This document shows, piece by piece, positions 10,366 through 22,074 of a DNA stretch of 64,000 nt (position 1 is the first letter of the stretch; every line of letters begins with the position of its first letter). Source of the stretch: Zantedeschia hybrid cultivar (lineage: Eukaryota > Streptophyta > Magnoliopsida > Alismatales > Araceae); NCBI GenBank assembly GCA_030544215.1, contig JARZZO010000009.1:51641129-51705128 (forward strand), given 5' to 3'. The notes beneath the pieces were generated by a model. The model worked only from the letters and a program-made list of their open reading frames with translations. It did not search any database and was not told the origin of the DNA. The translations under genes and the position numbers were made by a program.

Positions 10366-12690
10366 TGTAAGGATTGAGACTTTCGGATCCGGTTTTCGGA
10401 GTCGGACCCTGTAGTTCTGGCCCTAGCGAGGTCTGGGACTCTGTGTTGTTTCGCGTCGAGCCTGCTCGACGCGATTTAAACGGCGTCCACCCTCGTAGAC
10501 GCGTTTCAGGTTCTGCCACGTGGGTTGGCTTTGGGCCGCGAAGAGTACGGCCCTGTCATGTCGTCTGAACGGCGTCCACATGGGACGACGCCTTTCAGAC
10601 TGCGACTCTGGGTGTGTCAGAGTACGGCCCTGACAAGTTGTCTGAATGGCGTCTGTGTAGGACGACGCGTTTCAGAAACTTGTCAGAGCGGCCGTCATAT
10701 CACCTGATAGGCGTCCGTAGATGTCGACGCGTTTTAGCCAGCCTCTGGTTAACCCCGCGAGCCCTCCTTCTTTCCCTCATTTTTCTCTTTCTCCCTTTCT
10801 CTCTTTCCCCTTCCGGCGAACTCGGCGGCGATCCTCCTCCTCCCTCTTTTCCTTCCACCATTTCACCTCTCCCTCCACTCCATCCTCTACCTAGCTCCTA
10901 CCACTACCACCTCCACCTCCACTGCGGCGTTCTACTCTCCGAACAGCGGCCGACGTCACGGTGGAGCAAAGATGACCACGGCGGTACCGGCGGCGGCGTG
11001 GGGCAAGACGGGTGGACGGCTTGAAGCTCGGAGGCGTCCAAGTATCCGGTAGGGTGACGGTTCCTATAGCATCGTGCTTAAATCATGTTTTTCCCCGTCT
11101 ATGCATGTTGTGGACCTTTAGTTTTGGAGGGTAGAATGAGCATGTTTAGGAGTTCTTTTGATGATATGGGGGATTTCTATGAATGTGTTGCCTATGGATA
11201 GTATTGCTCCTCTTTTCCCTTCCATTTTGGGTGATTTTGGGGTTGTTTGGGGTTGGAAAGGGAGCCCTCGGGCTCTGGGCGACTCTGGTTCCTGGGGTTG
11301 AAAGACGTCGTGCATGGACGACGCCTTTTTGAAGGGCGTCGGGCCATCACGACGCCTTTTAGACAGGAATCACCTGGCAGAGAGTTTGCCAGTTCGGGGA
11401 TTCTAAAACTAAAAGACGTCATGGATGGGCGACGCGTTTTTGAATAGCGTCGGTTAGCCATGACGCCTTTTAAGGCAGAAATCCCTCGAGTAAGGGCCTT
11501 TGAAATTTCGGATTTCTGTGTTGAATGGCGTATGTGGAGGTCGACGCCTTTTAAAAGGCGACCACTGGTGTCGACGCCTTTTAAGCCTGATTATGAAGAC
11601 TGTTTTACTTGAACCTGTACATGAAGCTTGAATGGCGTCGTCCTTGGTCGACGCGATTCAAGACAGAAACTCACTAATTCATGCCAGTAAAACGTGTTCA
11701 TACTGCTAGATAGATGGTTAGTGCATGTTTTAGTGTACCCGATAGAGATGGATTCTTCATGATCGGATGGTTCTATATGTGTGTTATGCGATCGCGGACT
11801 TTTCACGTGACCGGATCGCACTGTGCTGGGTTTTGAGTTACTGTGGACCTGAAGTGACATTGTAGCACTTTATCACCCTGTGCTGGTGGGGGCGTGAGCA
11901 CAGCGCCGGTGGGGGCGTGGGCGGGGTGACGCCTAGTGAGAGAGGGTCACCTGGTGAACCTCGGGGTCAGCTAGTACCGGTGTCGGAGTGGTACATTCGG
12001 AGAGTCACTCATGCTGAGGGAAGGGGTAGCCACCTGAGCCAGTTGGGCCGGAGTAGCTAGTGTGCTATCCGAGGGGCTACTGCTTGGTCTCAGCGGGTCG
12101 AGGTTTTTCCCACCGTTGTTTGTGCGGTCGGCGAGTTCTATCGAGACGACAATTGTGGATTCTCTAAACGGCTGGTTTAGAATGTGCATGTTTATTATAT
12201 TTCGACTGCATGTATTCTCACGTAGAGAATTAGAAATTGTACCTACCACTGCACTTGTTACTCTACCGTTAGCTGTACTTTACACTTGTGGGTGTGTGCG
12301 TGGGCAGTGGGGATCGAAGGATCCCTACTGAGTCTTGTCTTGAGACTCACCCCTGCGGTTTTCAGGTGAGGACTCCCAGCAGACTTAGAGCGGCGTGTGC
12401 GGCCGTGTGTTGAGCGCCTTCCGGGGTATGCCCCGATGTAGTTGTTATTTATTTTTGGCCTGTATGTTTAATTATTTCTTTTAGTTGGAATATGTAATTA
12501 TTTGCTGTATCGAGTCGCATTGTAATAATTTTAATTCCTGCACTTTCATTTCAATTCAATGCGATGTGAATGTTTAGCTTAGTTTATTATTTATTTCCCA
12601 GACTTACTAGATCCTGGTTTGGTTCCAAATTAATGATTCAGTACCCATTTAGTAATCGGATCCCCGATTATAGGGTGACGGGTCGTTACA
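10366..12690 (+). repeat. S2: gypsy-type solo LTR (2325 bp) in the copia A leader
   Basis: Starts TGTAAGGATTG and ends GGTCGTTACA, flanked by TATAC on both sides (10361-10365 and 12691-12695), a perfect 5-bp target-site duplication. No internal domain is present, so it is a solo LTR left by LTR-LTR recombination. Sense orientation is inferred from the GAGACTCACC and TTTTCAGGTGAGGA motifs (about 12340-12375) and the GGTCGTTACA end, which I associate with chromovirus Tekay LTRs. Contains about ten GCGTC/GACGC palindromes in 10455-10735 and 11300-11665. Confidence 0.88.
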
Positions 12691-12804
12691 TATACAGTCC
12701 ATCGAAAATTAGTGGGAGTAAAACTAGATAATAAAAGACTATATCTTGTTTTAGTTAATCTGAATATCTGCTAATTATCATTTGATTATCTCCTGTAGGC
12801 TAGA

Positions 12805-13680
12805 ATGTCTCACCATAACCCGTTGCAAGGCATACTTGATGCCAACCGTTTGACAGGCACTAATTACTCAGACTGGCTCAGGAACCGAAAGATTGTCCTC
12901 AGGTCTGAGCAGATTGCCTACGTCTTGGATAATGAACCTCCTGCTGAACCATCATTAGATGCCCTAGAGGAGGAAATGATAGCACATGAAAAATGGGAGG
13001 AGGATTCCACCATGGCCCAGTGCTACATGTTAGCCTCTATGAGCAATGAGTTGCAGAGGCAACATGAAGAGATGGATGTTAGATCCATCATGCTCCATTT
13101 GAAGGAGCTATTTGGTGAGCAGAGCAGGATCGAATGATATGAGATATCGAAGAATCTGTTTAAGGCTCAGATGGCAGAGGGAACTTCAGTACAGAATCAC
13201 GTGCTGAAGATGATTGAGTGGGTGGAGAGGCTGGATGCTCTTGGGATTACACTTCCCAAGGAGATGCACACAGACTTCGTGTTGTCTTCACTTTCACAGT
13301 CATATGCTTAGTTCATCGTTAATTTTAATATGAATAAGATCCATGCCACCTTAGCTGAACTACTGAACATGTTAAAGACTACTGAAGGGAATCTTGTGAA
13401 GGATAAACCCCAAGTCCTCATGGTTGGTAAGACCAACAGAAAAAGACTTGCAATCCAAGCTTTTCATAAGAATAAGAACAAAGTTCAGAGGAAGGCAAAG
13501 GTTGTCAAGAAAGATAAAGGAAAAAGTGCTGAGAAAGGTGATTGCTTCTATTGTCACCAGAAAGGCCATTGGAAGAGGAATTGCAAAGAATACCTCAAGG
13601 ACAAGGCTCAAGGAACTGTGAAGCAGCAAGACGCTTCAGGTATCTATATGATAGATGTAAACTTGTCAATAAGAGATTGT
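12805..13680 (+). pseudogene. gag of copia A
   Basis: Gag forms the particle that packages element RNA. The start at 12805 (MSHHNPLQGILDANRLTG) fits the copia gag family, whose N-terminus carries a LDANRLTGTNYSDWL-type motif. The frame runs about 245 codons to the zinc knuckle CFYCHQKGHWKRNC (13543-13584). In-frame stops occur at 13135-13137 (TGA in an expected CGA context) and about 13309 (TAG). Gag and pol share one frame, as usual in Ty1/copia of plants. Directly before the ATG is CTCCTGTAG, preceded by TGCTAAT, which resembles an intron acceptor. Confidence 0.88.
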
Positions 13681-14930
13681 ACATTATGGGTATTAGATAC
13701 TGGATGTGTATCTCATATCTGCAATTCTGTGCAGGCACTGACAAGAAGATGTAAGCTGAGAACCGGCGAGGTGGAGCTGAGGCTAGGTAACGGCACAAGA
13801 GTTGCGGCGATCGCTGTGGGGACAGTGAAGCTCAAGCTACCATCTGGAGACACATTTTTATTGGATGACTATTATTATGTACCTAGCATAATAAGAAACA
13901 TCATTTCTATTTCATATTTAGATAGAATTGGATACAATTTAAACTTTGGGAACAATAGTTGTTTAATTTATTTCGGAAATAAATTAATAGTTTCTGCTAT
14001 TTTATCCAATGGTTTGTATCTATTGAATGTGTCTCATGAGAATTTACACATAGGTTCTTCAATTAAAAGAAGTAGGTATGAAATGAACAAAGCCTACTTG
14101 TGGCATTGTAGGCTGAGACACATTGGTGAAAACAGACTCCAAAGGATGTATAAAGATGGATATTTAGATCCATTTGATTATGAATCATATGCAACCTGTG
14201 AGTCATGTTTAATGGGTAAAATGGCTAAGTCTCCATTTAGTGGAACTGGAGAACGAGCCAAAGACATATTAGAACTCATACATTCAGATGTATGTGGTCC
14301 TATGTCAACCCAAGCCATTGGTGGTTTCTCATACTTCATTACATTCACTGATGATTACTCAAGGTTTAGATATATATACTTATTGAAGTATAAATCTGAA
14401 GCCTTTGAGAAATTCAGAGAATTTAAGAATGAAGTAGAAAAACAAACAGGAAAGAGTATAAAAACCATCCGATCCGATCGGGGTGGTGAATACTTGAGTA
14501 CATAGTTCATTAAATACTTAAAGGATAATGGTATCCTTTCTCAGCTTACACCTCCTTATACACCTCAGATGAATGGTGTATCAGAAAGGAGAAATCGCAC
14601 ATTAATGGAAATGGTGCGATCCATGATAAGCATGTCCAAATTACCAGTGTCCTTATGGGGATATGCAATTAGCTCGGCTATGTATATCTTGAACAAGGTA
14701 CCCAGCAAATCTGTTGAAACCACTCCATATGAGATATGGAATGGAAGGAAACCAGACCTTAAACATGTTAAAGTCTGGGGATGTCCTGCTCATGTGAAAA
14801 GACATGACGCAGATAAGCTGGAATCTAGAACTGACAAATGCAGATTTATGGGATATCCAAAGGAAACTTAAGTATATTACTTTTATCATCTTGGCGAACA
14901 AAAGGTGTTTGTGGCCAGGAGAGCTGTCTT
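13681..14930 (+). pseudogene. protease and integrase of copia A
   Basis: Protease active site DTG is at 13696-13704 in WVLDTGCVSHIC. The integrase has its zinc-binding H/C region (WHCRLRHIG to CESCLMGK, about 14101-14217) and a core with FTDDYS, RSDRGGEY and NGVSERRNRTL. The frame is the same as gag. TAG at 14503-14505 replaces the GAG of Copia-1, and TAA at about 14869 is a second stop. Apart from these stops it is the most complete PR-IN copy in the window. Confidence 0.9.
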
Positions 14931-16726
14931 TCTAGAAGAAGATTATATTCTCCAGAAGGACCGTGGGAGTAAAGTAATTCTGGAAGAAATTTCAGACCCA
15001 CAAACTGGTAATGGTTTATCAGATGAACCGTCAGTTTCTGAACCTATCCAAAATGATACACAGGAACCTCGTACGTCTGAAAGAGTATCTAAACTACCAG
15101 AAAGATATGTGGGACATATTAATTTGGATGGTTCAAGGATATCTTATAATGAGGATGATGATCCTAAGACTTACCAGGAGGCCATTGAAAGTCCAGAGGC
15201 CGGGAAATGGCGGGAAGCCATGAATTCTGAAATATAGTCCATGTACATCAACCAAGTTTGGAACTTGGTAGATTTTCCCGATGGTATAGTACCTATCGGC
15301 TGCAAATGGATCTATAAAAGAAAGATCGGTACAGATGGACGTATTGAGACTTATAAAGCAAGATTAGTGGCGAAAGACTATCGTCAAAGACAAGGTGTTG
15401 ACTATGACGAAACCTTTTCACCCGTTACTATGATTAAGTCTATCAGAATTCTTCTCGCCATTGCTGCCTACCATGATTATGAAATTTGGCAGATGGATGT
15501 GAAGACTGCCTTCGTCAATGGAAACCTTGAGGAGGTGGTGTATATGATACAACCAGAAAGATTCACATCCAAAGAATCTCCAGACATGGTATGCAAGTTG
15601 CAGAGGTCCATTTATGGACTGAAGCAAGCATCCTGAAGCTGGAACATAAGATTTGATGAGGCAATCAAATCTTATGGCTTCATTAAGAATGAAGATGAGT
15701 CCTGTGTATACAAGAAAAACAGTGGGAGCACAATCACATTTCTGATTCTTTACGTTGACGACATCCTACTTATTGGGAATGATGTCATCAGTAAAGATAT
15801 GGCTGTCAAAGAACTTCTCCTTGAAGGATTTGGGAGAAGCATCTTATGTATTAGGAATACGGATCTATAGAGATAGATCAAAGAAGATGCTAGCTTTAAC
15901 CCAATCTATTTATATAGAAACCATTGTCAAAAGGTTTGGCATGGAAAATTCCAAGAGAGGTCTCATACCGATGAGACATGGAATTTCACTCTCTAAAGGT
16001 CAGTCTCCCAAGACACCTGAAGAGAGGGCTGTGATGGATAAAGTCCCCTATGCTTCTGCCATAGGGTCCATCATGTATGCCATGCTATGTACTAGACCTG
16101 ATGTAGCAAATGCTCTAAGTGTTACGAGCAGACATTAGGCAGATCCAGGTGATGAACACTGGAAGGCTGTGAAATGCATCCTTAAGTACTTAAGAAGGAC
16201 TAAGGATCTATTTCTAGTCTATGGAGGAGGAGACTTAAAGCTGTAAGGATACACTGACTCGAGTTTTCAGCCTAATCCTAACGACAGCAAGTCAACATCA
16301 GGTTTTGTTTTCACACTCAACGGAGGAGCAGTGAGCTGGAAAAGTTCCAAGCAGGAAACCACTGCTGATTCGACAACGGAAGCCGAGTATATTGCTGCTG
16401 TTGAAGCCGCCAAGGAAGCTGTATGGATGAAGAAATTCATCGGCGATCTTGGTGTGGTGGAAAGCATATCTGGTCCCGTCCCACTGCTGTGTAACAACAA
16501 TGGGGCGATTGTTCAAGCGAAAGAGCCGAGGTCTCATCAGAAGTCGAAGCACATTCTGCGGCGCTTTCATCTGATCAGAGAGATTATAGCTCGAGGAGAT
16601 GTCGTGGTGGAAAGAGTTCCTTCAGCCGACAACATAGCAGATCCACTTACAAAGCCTTTGTCTCAAAATGTTTTTGAGCGTCACTTAGAGAATATGGATA
16701 TTCTGTATAAAAGTGATTGGCTTTAG
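14931..16726 (+). pseudogene. reverse transcriptase and RNase H of copia A
   Basis: RT motifs NQVWNLVD, KWIYKRKIG, QMDVKTAF and LYVDDILLIGND are present; YVDD is at 15751-15762. RNase H shows SWKSSKQETTADSTTEAEY and SHQKSKHILRRFHLIREI and ends YKSDWL with TAG at 16724-16726. Stops: TAG at 15235, TGA at 15634 (CGA in Copia-1), TAG at 16136, and a further stop near 16246. At 15780/15781 an 11-bp stretch present in Copia-1 and B is missing, moving the frame from 1 to 2 right after the catalytic motif. Confidence 0.9.
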
Positions 16727-16740
16727 TCCAAGTAGCAGAT
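16727..16740 (+). other. decayed polypurine tract of copia A
   Basis: CCAAGTAGCAGAT stands where B has CCAAGTGGGAGAT. Two changes break the purine run. Confidence 0.6.
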
Positions 16741-16959
16741 TGTTAGGATTAGATGGTCTCAAAGCCAATCCGATACTATGTACTGATTCAGATTATTAAT
16801 AAATGGCAATAATTCATTGTGTGTAATTAATTCGATCTCTGTTTATCGTATCACGATGAAGTCCATGAACGTGTGCAATAGTCTTCGGATTATGATGAGA
16901 TCATAATTACGGGACCGAAGACTTATAAACACATGTTCTTAATTGTTCCTAGTCATAGG
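16741..16959 (+). repeat. Copia A 3' LTR, first part
   Basis: Starts TGTTAGGATTAGATGG and matches 6597-6815. It ends in ATAGG (16955-16959), the target-site duplication of copia B. Confidence 0.92.
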
Positions 16960-18499
16960 TGTTGGGATTTCTCGGGTTTCTTCGGATCGCTCATGCAGCG
17001 GAAAATAAAAAACTTACAACGATCCGTTCTCGTTTCGAAAAACTGAAAACTTACGATTATCGGATAATCGATTCTCACCGTGTGCAGATTCGAATCCGCA
17101 ACCGTTCGGTTCCGTCTGTGCGACACCGCAAGCCGCGCAAGTGCTCGGCGTCTAGCGAAGTCCACGTGATCCTCCCCGGGACGGATATCCTCACGTTCCT
17201 CGTTCTTCGCAGCCCACGAGACCTTCGCCGGTCGCCGCAGCGCGCGGACGATTTCCCGTCGAACGGGATTCGGAGAAGCGGCGAAGCAGATCTGGATCTG
17301 TCTGGACGCCAGAGAGAGAGAGAAGCTAAGGAGGGGTGGCTAGGGTTAGCAGTAGCTTGGCCTGCTCAGCCCGTTCGCTATGCTTTATACTAACCGCGCG
17401 GTTTTTCATAAAAACCTTCGGTTTATATAAAACCCACTTATTTATCCATCGCCTTGAGAATCATTTGCGTGTGACCCTCTAGGCCCAAGTACCAGTCCAG
17501 TTAATGGCCCAACAAGCCCAGTGACTCCTCACTGACTTTATTAATCAATTAATAATCTTTTATTAATTAATTAATCAATCGAATTGATGTCGCACATCGA
17601 ATTCGACCGGACCTCCGATCACGTTGGGTGCCAAGCAACACCGCATGAACCCGGAAGGTATTGGGGTTAAGTAACCCACTCTTGGAACCTTTCCACCGAT
17701 AGTTACCGCGTGGATATAATCCTTCATTCGTACAATGCTCTCGAGTCAACTCAGGGTATGGCGAGCTGTCAAACCCTAACCGGTCAACTCACTTGGATTG
17801 GATGCCGCTGGTGAATATCGGCAAACTCCTTTCCCGATATTATCGTCTGCCCTGGCCAGGGACTTTCGTGCATCCTTCCTAGAGCATTCTCTCTCTAAGT
17901 ACCGAGAGCGAATGATTCCTTATTGACACACAATTCCCTTCGACGGTATTCCGCTATACCCAATCCTTGGCGTATTAGAATCCCGTGGCTAGAGGTTCGT
18001 AAACCAAGGTTAAAGCATAACAGTCCACCGCCAAGGTGTCCTTGGTGTCTCAGGTCCGAGGACCATCCACGCAACTGCGACAAATAGAATCAAGCTGGTT
18101 GACAGTGAGGTACAATACCATCCATCAATTCAGTCTGATCAGTTCGGTGAACTCATTCTCCAATGAGCACCTACAGATTCGCCTTAATGTCTCCACACAA
18201 GTGACTTATGAGATCAGTCACCCTCATCATATGAGCAGGAGTAATCTGTACTAGTCTAACCAGATATCCGATGTCCTTCTCGGATATCCTCCGACTAGGA
18301 ACGATTAAGAATATGTGTGTTTAAGTGATCAGTCTCATTAGTATGATCTCATAATCTGATCACTATAACACATATTCACGGACTTCATTAAGAAACGATA
18401 ATTAATGCGATTTACACATAATGAATATTATGCCATTATATTAATAAATGAACGAGATTTACATAGTCAAATAGGCTTGTAGGCCACCTAAAACTAACA
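16960..18499 (-). repeat. Copia B 3' LTR (1540 bp)
   Basis: Lies next to the polypurine tract at 18500-18514. It matches the split 5' LTR at 24755-28799 closely by eye. It shares shorter motifs with the LTRs of A, C and D, such as GTGACCCTCTAGGCCCA. Confidence 0.92.
17383..17389 (-). promoter_or_regulatory. putative TATA box in the copia B LTR
   Basis: TATAAAG on the minus strand, about 425 bp from the U5 end of the LTR, matching the TATA position in the other elements. The copy in the 5' LTR near 25190 reads TATAAAAC. Confidence 0.4.
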
Positions 18500-18514
18500 A
18501 TCTCCCACTTGGAC
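18500..18514 (-). other. polypurine tract of copia B
   Basis: GTCCAAGTGGGAGAT on the minus strand abuts the 3' LTR and overlaps the end of pol. Confidence 0.8.
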
Positions 18515-20460
18515 TAAAGCCAATCACCTTTATACAATAAGCCTATAGACTCTAGGTGACGCTCAAACACAATTTGAGCCAACGGCTTTGTCAGTGGATC
18601 TGCTACATTGTCGACGGATGGAACTCTTTCCACTACTACATCTCCTCTGGATATGATCTCTTTGATAAGGTGAAAGCGCCTCAGAATATGCTTCGATTTC
18701 TGATGAGACCGCGGCTCTTTCGCTTGCGTAATGGCTCCATTGTTGTCGCACAACAGTGGAACAGGCTCAGAGATGCTGGGAACTACGCCGAGGTCGGTGA
18801 TGAATTTCTTCAACCACACTGCTTCCTTGGCGGCTTCAGCTGCAGTAATGTACTCAGCTTCAGTCGTCGAATCTGCAGTGGTTACTTGCTTGGAACTCTT
18901 CCAGTAGTACACTGCGCCTCCGCTCAAAGTAAACACGAATCCAGATGTTGACTTGCTATCATCTAGATCCGACTGGAAACTCGAGTCAGTAAACCCTCGC
19001 AGTTTCAAGTCACCTCCTCCATAGACAAGAAACATATCCTTAGTTCTTCTCAAGTACTTAAGGATACATTTCACTGCCTTCTAGTGCTCTTCGCCTGGAT
19101 CAACCGAAAATCTGCTCGTAACACTTAGAGCAAATGCAACATCAGGCCGTGTATATAGCATGGCATACATGATAGATCCTATGGCAGAGGCATAGGGTAT
19201 TCTATCTATAAATGCCCTCTCATCAGGAGTCTTAGGAGATTGCCCCTTTGAGAGACTAATTCCATGTCTCATCGGTATGAGACCTCTCTTGGAATTTTCC
19301 ATGCCAAACCTTTTGACTATGGTATCTATGTACAAGGATTGGGTCATTCAAAGCATCCTCTTTGATCTATCTCTATAGATCCGTATTCCCAATACGTAGG
19401 ATGCTTCTCCCAAATCCTTCATGGAGAAGTGTTTCGACAGCTAGATCTTTACTGATGACATCATAGCTACATCATTCCCAATGAGTAGTATGTCATCTAC
19501 GTAAAGAACTAGAAAAGTGACTGCACTCTCACTGGTCTTCTTGTACACACAAGGCTCATCTTTATTCTTAATGAAGTCATAAGATTTGACAGCCTCGTGA
19601 AATCTTATGTTCCAGCTCCGGGAAGCTTGCTTCAGTCCATAAATAGACTTCTGAAGCTTGCACACTTTATCTGGAGATTCTTTGGATGTGAAACCTTCTG
19701 GTTGTATCATATACACCTCTTCCTCAAGCTTACCATTGAGGAAGGCAGTCTTCACATCCATCTGCCATATTTCATAATCAAAATGTGCAGCAATGGCGAG
19801 TAGAACTCTGATCGACTTTATCATGGCAACTGATGAGAAAGTCTCGTCATAGTCAATTCCTTGCCTTTGACGATATCCCTTTGCCACTAACCTTGCCTTA
19901 TAAGTGTCGATCCGTCCATCAGCACCGATCTTTCTCTTAAAGATCCACTTGCAACCGATGGGTACAATACCCTCGGGCAAGTCCTCCAAGTTCCAAACTT
20001 GGTTGGTGTACATGGACTGGATTTCTGAGTTCATGGCTTCTCGCCATTTCCCGACTTCTGGGCCTTCTATGGCCTCATGGTAGGTTTTAGGATCATCATC
20101 CTCATTATATTCTACCTTAGACTTACCTTCAGCAATATGTCCCATATATCGTTCGGGTAGTCTAGGTACTCTACCAGATCTACGAGGCTCATCTGTGTGT
20201 ACCTGAACAGATTCAGGAACTGATATCTCATCTGATGATAATGCAGCTGTTTGGGGATCTGGAATCTCTTCCAGTACTATTTTACTCCCACTGTTCTCTT
20301 GGATAAGGTATTCCTCTTCTAGGAAGACAGCTTTTTTGGCGACAAACACCTTTTGTTCACTAGGATGGAAAAAAATAGTATCTAAAGGTTTCCTTTGGAT
20401 ATCCCACAAACCTGCATTTATCAGTTCGTGATTCCAGCTTGTTTGGGTCATGCCTCTTTA
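18514..20460 (-). pseudogene. reverse transcriptase and RNase H of copia B
   Basis: RT has KWIFKRKIGADGRIDTYKA, QMDVKTAFLNGKLEEEVYM and LYVDDILLIGND; the YVDD codons are at 19492-19503. RNase H has YYWKSSKQVTTADSTTEAEY and HILRRFHLIKEI, ending in GDWL. Stops lie at about 19438-19440, 19348-19350 and 19078-19080. The first and last look like TGG to TAG changes. A frameshift near 20460-20475 separates this part from integrase. Open segments of 336 and 186 codons make it one of the better kept copies. Confidence 0.9.
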
Positions 20461-21620
20461 CATGAGCAGGACAACTCTAGACTTTAACATTTTTAAATTC
20501 TAGTTTCCTGCCTTTCCATATATCATATGGAGTAGAGGCCACATACTTGCTGGGTACTCTGTTCAGTAGGTATGCTGCTGACTTTAGAGCATACCCCCAG
20601 AGGGACACTGGTAATCCAGAAAAGCTCATCATGGATCGCACCATGTCCAACAAGGTGCGATTCTTCCTTTCTGATACACCATTCATCTGTGGTGTATATG
20701 GAGGGGTCAGCTGAGAAAGGATACCATTATCCTTTAAGAATTGTGTGAAGTTAGTACTCAAGTATTCTCCTCCTCGATCTGATCGAAGATCTTTAATATT
20801 CTTTCCTAACTGCTTTTCTACCTCATTCTTGAACTCCTTGAACTTCTCAAACGCTTCCGACTTGTACTTCATTAAGTACACATAGCCGAATCTTGAGAAG
20901 TCATCGGTGAATGTGATGAAGTATGAAAATCCACCTTTGGCTTGGGTGGACATGGGACCACATACATCCGAATGTATTAGTTCCAGAATGTCCTTGGCTC
21001 GTTCTCCATGTCCAGTAAATGGAGATTTTGCCATCTTTCCCATAAGAGAGGATTCACATGTTACAAACGATTCATAATCGAATGTAGTTAAGTAACCATG
21101 CTTGTGCAACTTTTGCAACCTGCTTTCGCCAATGTGCCCAAGTCTATAATGCCACATATAGGCCTAGTTCACACAATTCTTGCTCTTCTTAAGAGCATTA
21201 TCAATTTGAAGATTGTAATAAGAAACATCTAACAGATATAGACCGTTGACTAAAGATGCCGAAGCTATTGATTTATTACCATAATAAATCGAACAACTTC
21301 TATTCTCAATAGTCAACCTATATCCTATCTTGTCCAAACAAGATATTGATATGATGTTCTTTATTATGCTAGGAACATAATAACAATCTTCTAATAGTAA
21401 GGCGTCTCCCGATGGAAGCCTGAGGTTTGCTGTCCCACCAACAATCGCCGCAACTTTTGCGCCGTTTCCTAGCCTCAATTCCACCTCACCTTGTCTCAGC
21501 TTGCGCTTACTTATCAACATCTGTACATCATGACAGATATGAGAAGCACATTCGGTATCCAATACCCAAGACGTGGAATCTCTAACTGATAAGTTGATAT
21601 CTATCATATAGATATCTGAA
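20461..21620 (-). pseudogene. protease and integrase of copia B
   Basis: Integrase spans about 20461-21160: zinc region WHYRLGHIGESRL, core motifs FTDDFSRFGYVYL, RSDRGGEYLST and NGVSERKNRTL. One stop (about 21161) separates it from the protease. The protease reads WVLDTECASHIC where Copia-1 and A have DTG: the active-site glycine is replaced by glutamate, which should abolish activity. Confidence 0.88.
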
Positions 21621-21937
21621 GCTTCAGACAGCTTCACTCTTCCATGAGCTTTATCGTTAAGGAACTCCTTGCAGCTCCTCTTCCAGTGACCATACTGCTT
21701 ATAGTAGAAGCAGTCACCCTTCACTGCTCTTTTGCCTTTGTCCTTCGATCTTTTATCGTTAGCTATCATCTCTGCTTTAGGGGCATCCAATGCCGATTCA
21801 GCAGGAGGATCAGTTCCAGGGACAAAGTTATTGTGCTCAGATCTGAAGACATTTTTCAGGTGTCTGAACCAATCCGAGTAGATTAGGTAAGTCAAAAGGG
21901 CATCAATTATGCCGCGGAGTGGATCATTCGACGACAT
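21621..21937 (-). pseudogene. gag of copia B, internally deleted
   Basis: The start (21935-21937, MSSNDPLRGIIDA) matches copia A gag. After about 60 residues the frame passes directly from MIANDK into KRSKDKGKRAVKGDC, next to the zinc knuckle. Most of gag, roughly 180 codons relative to copia A, is missing while the frame is kept. The knuckle reads CFYYKQYGHWKRSC, with its second cysteine replaced by tyrosine. It probably could not form particles. Confidence 0.85.
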
Positions 21938-22074
21938 AATTCCCTACAGGAGATAAGTAAAATCTATTTAGCAAATGTTCAATTATTAAAATTTAAAACA
22001 AGACATGGTCTTTTGTTCAAGTTTAACTCCCACTAATTTTCGACGGACTGTATAACCCTCAATTATACAGAACG
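21938..22074 (-). other. end of the copia B leader with a possible intron acceptor
   Basis: On the minus strand TATCTCCTGTAGGG lies just before the gag ATG, with TGCTAAAT upstream; copia A has TATCTCCTGTAGGC and TGCTAATT at the same places. The pyrimidine-TAG context and branchpoint-like motif fit a 3' splice site, but no donor was identified. Confidence 0.35.
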
